Assembly (NCBI GenBank): GCA_031424495.1
Contig: JANPHP010000117.1
Coordinates: 1-11,152 of the forward strand
Source: JADKCL01 sp031424495
Lineage (GTDB): Bacteria; Bacteroidota; Bacteroidia; J057; JADKCL01
DNA length: 11,152 nucleotides
Direction: 5' to 3'
Part shown: positions 6,865-11,152 of the stretch, in pieces
How the letters are laid out: every line of letters starts with the position of its first letter
How positions within the stretch are numbered: position 1 is the stretch's first letter
Position numbers and translations under genes: made by a program
Notes under the pieces: generated by a model
What the model was told of the DNA's origin: nothing
The model's input: the letters and a program-made list of their open reading frames with translations, nothing else
Databases searched by the model: none

Positions 6865-7722
6865 ATGCTACGCGTTCCAGATTGTGATATTGATTGGAAA
6901 GATGATATCATTAAAACGGGTGCTATGTACCAGGGTGTACCGTTTACGGGCATCGTCTATGATGGGCGGGATGGCGTCGATGAAGAATGTATCTACGCAA
7001 ACGGCGATGCATCCGGGCGTTTTTTCTGCCTCGACCGATTGACCAATACACTCCTAGCGGAAGGTTTTTTTGAGGACGGCAAGCCAGTCGGAACCCATTT
7101 CAGATGGCAAGCTCGCGGCCGCGAAAAGGTGACCAAAACATTTACCGACGGCATCGTGATGTTTGCCCAAATCGAAAATACCGAAGGTCAATTGTTGTAT
7201 GAATTTGACGGGCATCGCCTCCACATCAAACGCTGGTTTCCCAATGGTCAGGCCCGACTGTTGAAGAAGCTGCAGGCCTACAACAAGTATTATGACTTCC
7301 TGGAGGAAAGTTATTGGGATGCGACGGGGGCCTGGCTCATGACCAAGACGAATGCGACGGAATTTGCATTCAACGCCGACTACATCCTCGACAACAGCCA
7401 CCTGTTTGAGACCTTGGAGCAGGTAGAAGTCGTGCGCGCATTTGCAAACAGCCTATTGGGCACCGACACCAAGGCCGCAGTGCATTACTTGGCGCAGCTC
7501 ACCTGGCACCCAGATCCTTGGTTCAGATTTGATGCCGCAAGGCTATTGGGGAAAAGCAGGCAGCGGTCAGCCATTCCCCATCTGCAACACCTGCTCGACG
7601 ACCATGAGATTCCATTCAGGATTTTGGATTCGGATTGGAGCCACGGGACTGGAAACACGAATCAACCGCATTCCATCGCAGAGGAAGCAAAAATCGCCAT
7701 CCAACTCATGACCGAAGGCTGA
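6865..7722 (+). CDS. MORN_2-like repeat protein with C-terminal HEAT-like region, 285 aa
   Basis: The chosen start is the ATG at 6865 (MLRVPDCDIDWKDD); the frame extends only to a TTG at 6766 overlapping the previous gene's stop. No signal peptide is seen, so it is probably cytoplasmic, unlike the lipoprotein upstream. Residues about 20-160 contain degenerate MORN_2-type units (GVPFTGIVYDG, LLAEGFFEDGKPVGTHFRW, HIKRWFPNGQARLLKKL, SYWDATGAWLM). Residues about 185-283 are helical and HEAT-like (AVHYLAQLTWHPDPWFRFDA, ARLLGKSRQRSAIPHLQHLL, EEAKIAIQLM). Both parts suggest protein-protein interaction rather than catalysis. It could be paired in function with the upstream lipoprotein, but this rests only on adjacency and shared repeats. 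Confidence 0.72.
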   Translation: MLRVPDCDIDWKDDIIKTGAMYQGVPFTGIVYDGRDGVDEECIYANGDASGRFFCLDRLTNTLLAEGFFEDGKPVGTHFRWQARGREKVTKTFTDGIVMFAQIENTEGQLLYEFDGHRLHIKRWFPNGQARLLKKLQAYNKYYDFLEESYWDATGAWLMTKTNATEFAFNADYILDNSHLFETLEQVEVVRAFANSLLGTDTKAAVHYLAQLTWHPDPWFRFDAARLLGKSRQRSAIPHLQHLLDDHEIPFRILDSDWSHGTGNTNQPHSIAEEAKIAIQLMTEG

Positions 7723-7805
7723 GTAAGGAACGATCCACTTGACGTTGCATGAATCAGGTTTAACAATTGCATCCTGCTTTTATATGGCGATCGCAACATC
7801 CCTCA

Positions 7806-7837
7806 TTGTGAATTTCCCAGCCGAATTCTTAGCTTTA
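7806..7837 (+). promoter_or_regulatory. Candidate Bacteroidota promoter of the DUF1569 gene
   Basis: TTG (7806-7808) is followed after 21 nt by TAGCTTTA (7830-7837), seven of eight positions allowed by the -7 consensus TAnnTTTG. Transcription would start near 7845, leaving a leader of about 50 nt before the ATG at 7895. Pattern match only. Confidence 0.42.
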
Positions 7838-7894
7838 TCGCCTCGCTCAAGACGGTTGAGCAGCATTTGAAAGGCACCCCAATTCTGCAAATTC

Positions 7895-8347
7895 ATGAAG
7901 AATATCTTTGACGCCAACGTCACTGCCGAGGTCATCGGCCGCATCAATCAGCTCACAGCCAGCACACAACCCAAGTGGGGCAAGATGGCTGTCGGCCAAA
8001 TGCTCGCCCATTGCTGCGTCACCTACGAGATGGTCTATGACGGCACCCACAAAAAGCCAAATGCATTTGTGCGCCTCATGCTCAAACTGTTTGTGAAAAA
8101 GACGGTCCTTTCTGATCAACCCTACAAGCACAACAGTCCCACTGGCGGCGGCTTTCTCATCAAGGATACCAGGGATTTTGAGGTCGAAAAAAAGCGCCTC
8201 ATCGCCTACATCAACAAGACCCAGCAGCTCGGCGATGCCCATTTTGATGGCAAGGAATCCTTGTCATTTGGCCCGCTGAGCAAGAGCGAATGGAATACCA
8301 TGTTTTACAAGCACTTGGATCACCACCTCGGCCAATTTGGGGTGTGA
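7895..8347 (+). CDS. DUF1569 family protein (DinB-like fold), 150 aa
   Basis: The product resembles DUF1569, a family in the DinB/YfiT-like four-helix superfamily that often binds a metal. The ATG at 7895 gives MKNIFDANVTAEVIGRINQL, a normal family N terminus. Characteristic stretches are KWGKMAVGQMLAHCCVTYEM (27-46), with His39 as a likely metal ligand, GGGFLIKDTRDFEVEK (84-99), and the C-terminal MFYKHLDHHLGQFGV (136-150), where His140 and His144 fit the HxxxH pair of the superfamily. Length is typical for the family, and there is no export signal. Some superfamily members are thiol S-transferases; the reaction here is not known. It stands as a single gene with its own promoter candidate. 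Confidence 0.82.
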   Translation: MKNIFDANVTAEVIGRINQLTASTQPKWGKMAVGQMLAHCCVTYEMVYDGTHKKPNAFVRLMLKLFVKKTVLSDQPYKHNSPTGGGFLIKDTRDFEVEKKRLIAYINKTQQLGDAHFDGKESLSFGPLSKSEWNTMFYKHLDHHLGQFGV

Positions 8348-8500
8348 GGATGTTTATTTAAGATCTGCGAGCCATCTTGGTGCTGAAAATTTGCCACTTG
8401 CAGCAACATTGGCAAGGTTCCTTCCATCGCCCGATTGCCGGTGGATGTACCATATTTCTGTCCTCTTGACAACTTTTCCTGCGATTTCTGGCACTCAAAA

Positions 8501-8532
8501 TTTGCATTCATTCCAAGTCAGCTAGATATTTG
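8501..8532 (+). promoter_or_regulatory. Candidate Bacteroidota promoter of the DUF4157 gene
   Basis: TTTG (8501-8504) is followed after exactly 20 nt by GATATTTG (8525-8532), matching the -33 TTTG / -7 TAnnTTTG pattern at all but the first base of the -7 box. Transcription would start near 8539, giving a leader of about 60 nt before the ATG at 8602. This supports the ATG over the upstream in-frame TTG at 8530, which falls inside the -7 box. Confidence 0.5.
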
Positions 8533-8601
8533 CGAGGTATAGATGCCTTTACCAACGGGCACGGTACACTTGTTTGCGTTTGTTTGAAACCAACTAAGCT
8601 T

Positions 8602-11112
8602 ATGGAAAATCAAGTTGACAAAATTCGTGTCAGCCAGCAATCTGCGTCAGTAGAATCCGCAGAAATGGAGGGCTTGAGCGGTGCGCCACTTCAGTTGAAG
8701 TTGGCCGAGCGACCTGAAGTGGTTGCACAGCGCAAGATCCAAGCTGCTGCAGACGAGAGCCCGGAGGTGCAGCAATTGATGGCCCTCCAACAGGCCGCCA
8801 ATGACAGCCCCCAAGTGGCGGAAACCCGACAACTACAAGCGGCGGCCAATGAAGCCACCTTGCCACGGGAAGGGGCATCCGTAAATCGCACAGGGCTGCC
8901 CGATCAACTGAAGTCGGGCATCGAGTCGCTTTCTGGCATGTCCATGGATGCTGTGAAGGTGCATTACAATTCCAGCGAACCCGCAAAGGTGGACGCACAT
9001 GCCTACGCGCAAGGATCAGAAATACATGTCGCACCCGGCCAGGAGAAGCACCTGCCGCACGAGGCATGGCACGTCGTGCAACAAGCCCAGGGCCGTGTGA
9101 AACCGACCAAACAACTGAAAGACAAGAGTCCGATCAATGACGACGCAGGCCTGGAGCGCGAGGCAACTGAAATGGGCGCAAAAGCTCTTCAAACGCCCAC
9201 CAAAAGTGTGGATGGCGCAGCTGATGGCAACCTGAAGCCACTTGCCTCGGGTGGCGCTGCACCCGTGCAACGCGTCACAGCGCAATTGTTGCCTGCATCA
9301 GACCATGAAGATGGTACCATCTTTGAACTCGCGATCGTGGGGCGACCACAATCGGCCCACGGCGGCACCATGGGCGACCACTCCACTGCATTCACGACGA
9401 TACAGCTCGGCCTTGAAAATCAATTGGCACATGTAAAGTTGCGCGACGCATCCTTGTACATCGCCGAGCTCTCCAACCAAATCACAAGACTTCCAGGTTG
9501 GGAACTCCTCAAATTTCTACCAGAAAACCACCGAAATCTGCTCGACGAGGCGTTTGACAACCTGAAGGAAGCCGTCGCCTATTTCAAAGATTGGCGTCAC
9601 GAAGGGGTAGAGCGTTACAAACAAAGCCATCAGAACGACGAAATCTCAGACGATGAACAAGACAAGATGGAAGAAGAAGTAGACGAATTTGAGGATGTCG
9701 TAACTGCAAAAGAAGTCTCTCAACTGCAATGGGCCATCGAATGCTACCTTGAGTTGAGAGAATTAGTCCCGCTGTCTACAGTCAATACCAAGGCTGTGAA
9801 TGCATCTTTGGCTGGTAAAGGTAAAGGTGAAAATGCAAGCCCACTTGTGGACAGGGAAGCAGGAAAGGAAGTAAGCGACGAGAAGTTAAAAAAATCGATC
9901 ATGTCACTTTTTGACGCGAGGTCTGCTGCAGTCGTAAGCCAAATCAATGACGAACAATTGCTGCAAAAGGTCGCGCCAGGCGTTCCGATCTTTATGGAAC
10001 CCAGCGATCGGATTGACTACATGATCAAGCAGCACATGTTTACCGTCGAATCGTTTCACAAGCAGGCGATGAGCCAATTGCGAGAAAACAACGAGCTCGG
10101 AAACCTTGTCAATGACCTCTGGAAAGCTGTGGAGGTTAAAAGAGATGAAAACGAAAAGGCCTCAAAAGGAGAAGAAGTCGAAAAGACCAAGCAGGGCAAG
10201 CGCACCCCCAAAAAGCAGTATGTCGCAACCAATATCCACGTCGACGAAAATGAGAACATTCTCGGCATTAAAATCGATGGTCGCCCCAAATCACCCTTCT
10301 CAGGCACGATGGGCGCACATACGACTGCTTTTATCGTTTACAAAGACCTCCTTTGGTCGAGCTTGGTAGGAAACTCCCTGGTCGATGGTGCGAAGGCGCT
10401 TTCAAATCTGATGACCGGTGCCAAAGCTTCAATGCAGAAGGCCATGTCCATCTTTCATGCCGACCCCAAACAGCTTCACCTGCTCATTGACAACTTGGAA
10501 GAGCTAAACTTTTGGCAAACCCATCTTGGTAAATTTGAAGCCCAAACGATCGACGAAGAGGATGTTTCTTCTTGGGCTCGCGTAATCGACCTGCAGCAAG
10601 CGGTCGTTGCCTTTTTGGAGCTCATCAACGCCATTCCGGGCGGTACCCTCGATATCGCGAATACCAACGGTAGACGCGAAGGTGCACATCGCGGCACGCT
10701 GCTCCATGAAAGTTCTCACCCACGTGATCGGCGCAGAGCAATCCTTGGGATGCTAGATGTATCAGGAATCGAAACCTATATGGAGACAACTACCGAAAAT
10801 ATCAAGGGCCACACCAATGAATTGAGAACCAAAAGAACCACCTATTCAAACATGACAGGCAATTCCCTGCATACGGGAATGGGCCAAAACCTAAAGGCTC
10901 CAACCAACAGCCTGAAAGACGCCATTGAATACCTCATTCGCCACCATCTGGAATTGATTGACCTTACCTATCCAGGAGCACTTACGGATACAGGTCTCGA
11001 TCCAAAGGCTAGCCGAGAGAACCTCCTAAAACTGTATACTGAATCGCTACAGTATGTCGGCGAAGACAAGGATACTTTCAAAGGAGTGCGTTTGGAGGAG
11101 GATGAAGACTGA
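8602..11112 (+). CDS. DUF4157 (eCIS core) protein with duplicated C-terminal module, 836 aa
   Basis: The ATG at 8602 (MENQVDKIRVSQQSA) is chosen because the longer frame starts with a TTG inside a promoter-like box. Domains in order: residues about 40-88 hold three short spacer repeats of the type QAAADESPEV / QQAANDSPQV / QAAANEATLP; 98-169 is DUF4157, with GLPDQLKSGIESLSG, MDAVKVHYN, EIHVAPGQ, and LPHEAWHVVQQAQGRV holding a complete zinc-type HExxH (His153, Glu154, His157). Residues about 237-505 and 551-812 are two diverged copies of one module. Its marker is GRPQSAHGGTMGDHSTAF (247-264) and GRPKSPFSGTMGAHTTAF (560-577); a charged lysine/glutamate-rich linker joins the copies. DUF4157 proteins are linked to extracellular contractile injection systems and exported toxins. 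An effector role is inferred; the C-terminal module is not recognised. No signal peptide, immunity gene or injection-system gene is visible nearby. Confidence 0.88.
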   Translation: MENQVDKIRVSQQSASVESAEMEGLSGAPLQLKLAERPEVVAQRKIQAAADESPEVQQLMALQQAANDSPQVAETRQLQAAANEATLPREGASVNRTGLPDQLKSGIESLSGMSMDAVKVHYNSSEPAKVDAHAYAQGSEIHVAPGQEKHLPHEAWHVVQQAQGRVKPTKQLKDKSPINDDAGLEREATEMGAKALQTPTKSVDGAADGNLKPLASGGAAPVQRVTAQLLPASDHEDGTIFELAIVGRPQSAHGGTMGDHSTAFTTIQLGLENQLAHVKLRDASLYIAELSNQITRLPGWELLKFLPENHRNLLDEAFDNLKEAVAYFKDWRHEGVERYKQSHQNDEISDDEQDKMEEEVDEFEDVVTAKEVSQLQWAIECYLELRELVPLSTVNTKAVNASLAGKGKGENASPLVDREAGKEVSDEKLKKSIMSLFDARSAAVVSQINDEQLLQKVAPGVPIFMEPSDRIDYMIKQHMFTVESFHKQAMSQLRENNELGNLVNDLWKAVEVKRDENEKASKGEEVEKTKQGKRTPKKQYVATNIHVDENENILGIKIDGRPKSPFSGTMGAHTTAFIVYKDLLWSSLVGNSLVDGAKALSNLMTGAKASMQKAMSIFHADPKQLHLLIDNLEELNFWQTHLGKFEAQTIDEEDVSSWARVIDLQQAVVAFLELINAIPGGTLDIANTNGRREGAHRGTLLHESSHPRDRRRAILGMLDVSGIETYMETTTENIKGHTNELRTKRTTYSNMTGNSLHTGMGQNLKAPTNSLKDAIEYLIRHHLELIDLTYPGALTDTGLDPKASRENLLKLYTESLQYVGEDKDTFKGVRLEEDED

Positions 11113-11152
11113 TCGGAGAGACATTGAGCGCTAATAGGCTGTTGGGTGCCAA

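Noticed and set aside
7750..7780. CAGG/CCTG pair followed by CTTTTA after the HEAT-like gene
   Set aside because: A 4-bp stem with a long loop is well within chance expectation.
8391..8415. Inverted repeat TTGCCA/TGGCAA after the DUF1569 gene
   Set aside because: A 6-bp stem with 13-nt loop and no T-tract; too weak to call a terminator.
8602..11112. Calling the HEAWH site a proven active metalloprotease
   Set aside because: The motif has the zinc-protease form, but I see no confirmed third ligand, and the family is mainly defined by association with export systems.
1..11152. CRISPR array, tRNA, rRNA, intact insertion sequence
   Set aside because: No regularly spaced direct repeats, no cloverleaf-like segment with a CCA-type end, no rRNA-like stretch, and no transposase-like protein were found on either strand.

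Overview
The window reads as a chromosomal segment of a Bacteroidota bacterium, most likely from the Saprospiria or a similar lineage. The evidence is a secreted multi-PKD protein with a type IX secretion (T9SS) C-terminal sorting domain, start sites without strong Shine-Dalgarno sequences, several candidate promoters of the Bacteroidota type (TTTG or TTG, 20-21 nt, TAnnTTTG), and palindromic GACCCC..GGGGTC repeats. The taxonomic placement is inference; no rRNA or tRNA is present.

Layout: positions 1-193 hold no supportable gene, only a strong hairpin (134-168) at the 3' end of the first gene. On the minus strand, 2056-194 encodes a cysteine-rich four-PKD protein with a PPC-like region and a T9SS sorting domain. 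After a roughly 470 bp gene-free region, all remaining genes are on the plus strand: an unknown soluble protein (2526-3068), a small outer-membrane beta-barrel (3204-3839), a small unknown protein (3856-4230), a FkbM-type methyltransferase (4389-5291), a 164 bp nested palindromic repeat element (5377-5540), an unknown acidic protein (5622-6185), a MORN_2-repeat lipoprotein (6293-6769), a MORN_2-like/HEAT-like protein (6865-7722), a DUF1569/DinB-like protein (7895-8347), and an 836-residue DUF4157 protein (8602-11112).

The most notable gene is the last. DUF4157 (also called the eCIS core domain) marks proteins associated with extracellular contractile injection systems and other exported toxins. 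Here it is preceded by short NDSP-type spacer repeats and followed by a large C-terminal region built from two diverged copies of a roughly 260-residue module marked by the motif GRPxSxxxGTMGxHxTAF. I recognise no named family for that module. It is the best candidate for an undescribed effector domain in this window. No sheath, tube, baseplate or ATPase gene of an injection system is visible, so the delivery apparatus, if any, lies elsewhere.

The genes do not form one obvious pathway. Most are single units with their own upstream spacing. Only the beta-barrel/small-protein pair (16 nt gap) and perhaps the two MORN_2-like genes (95 nt gap) look co-transcribed. Several ORFs extend upstream only through TTG codons; the starts given here use internal ATGs that fit signal peptides, domain boundaries or promoters.
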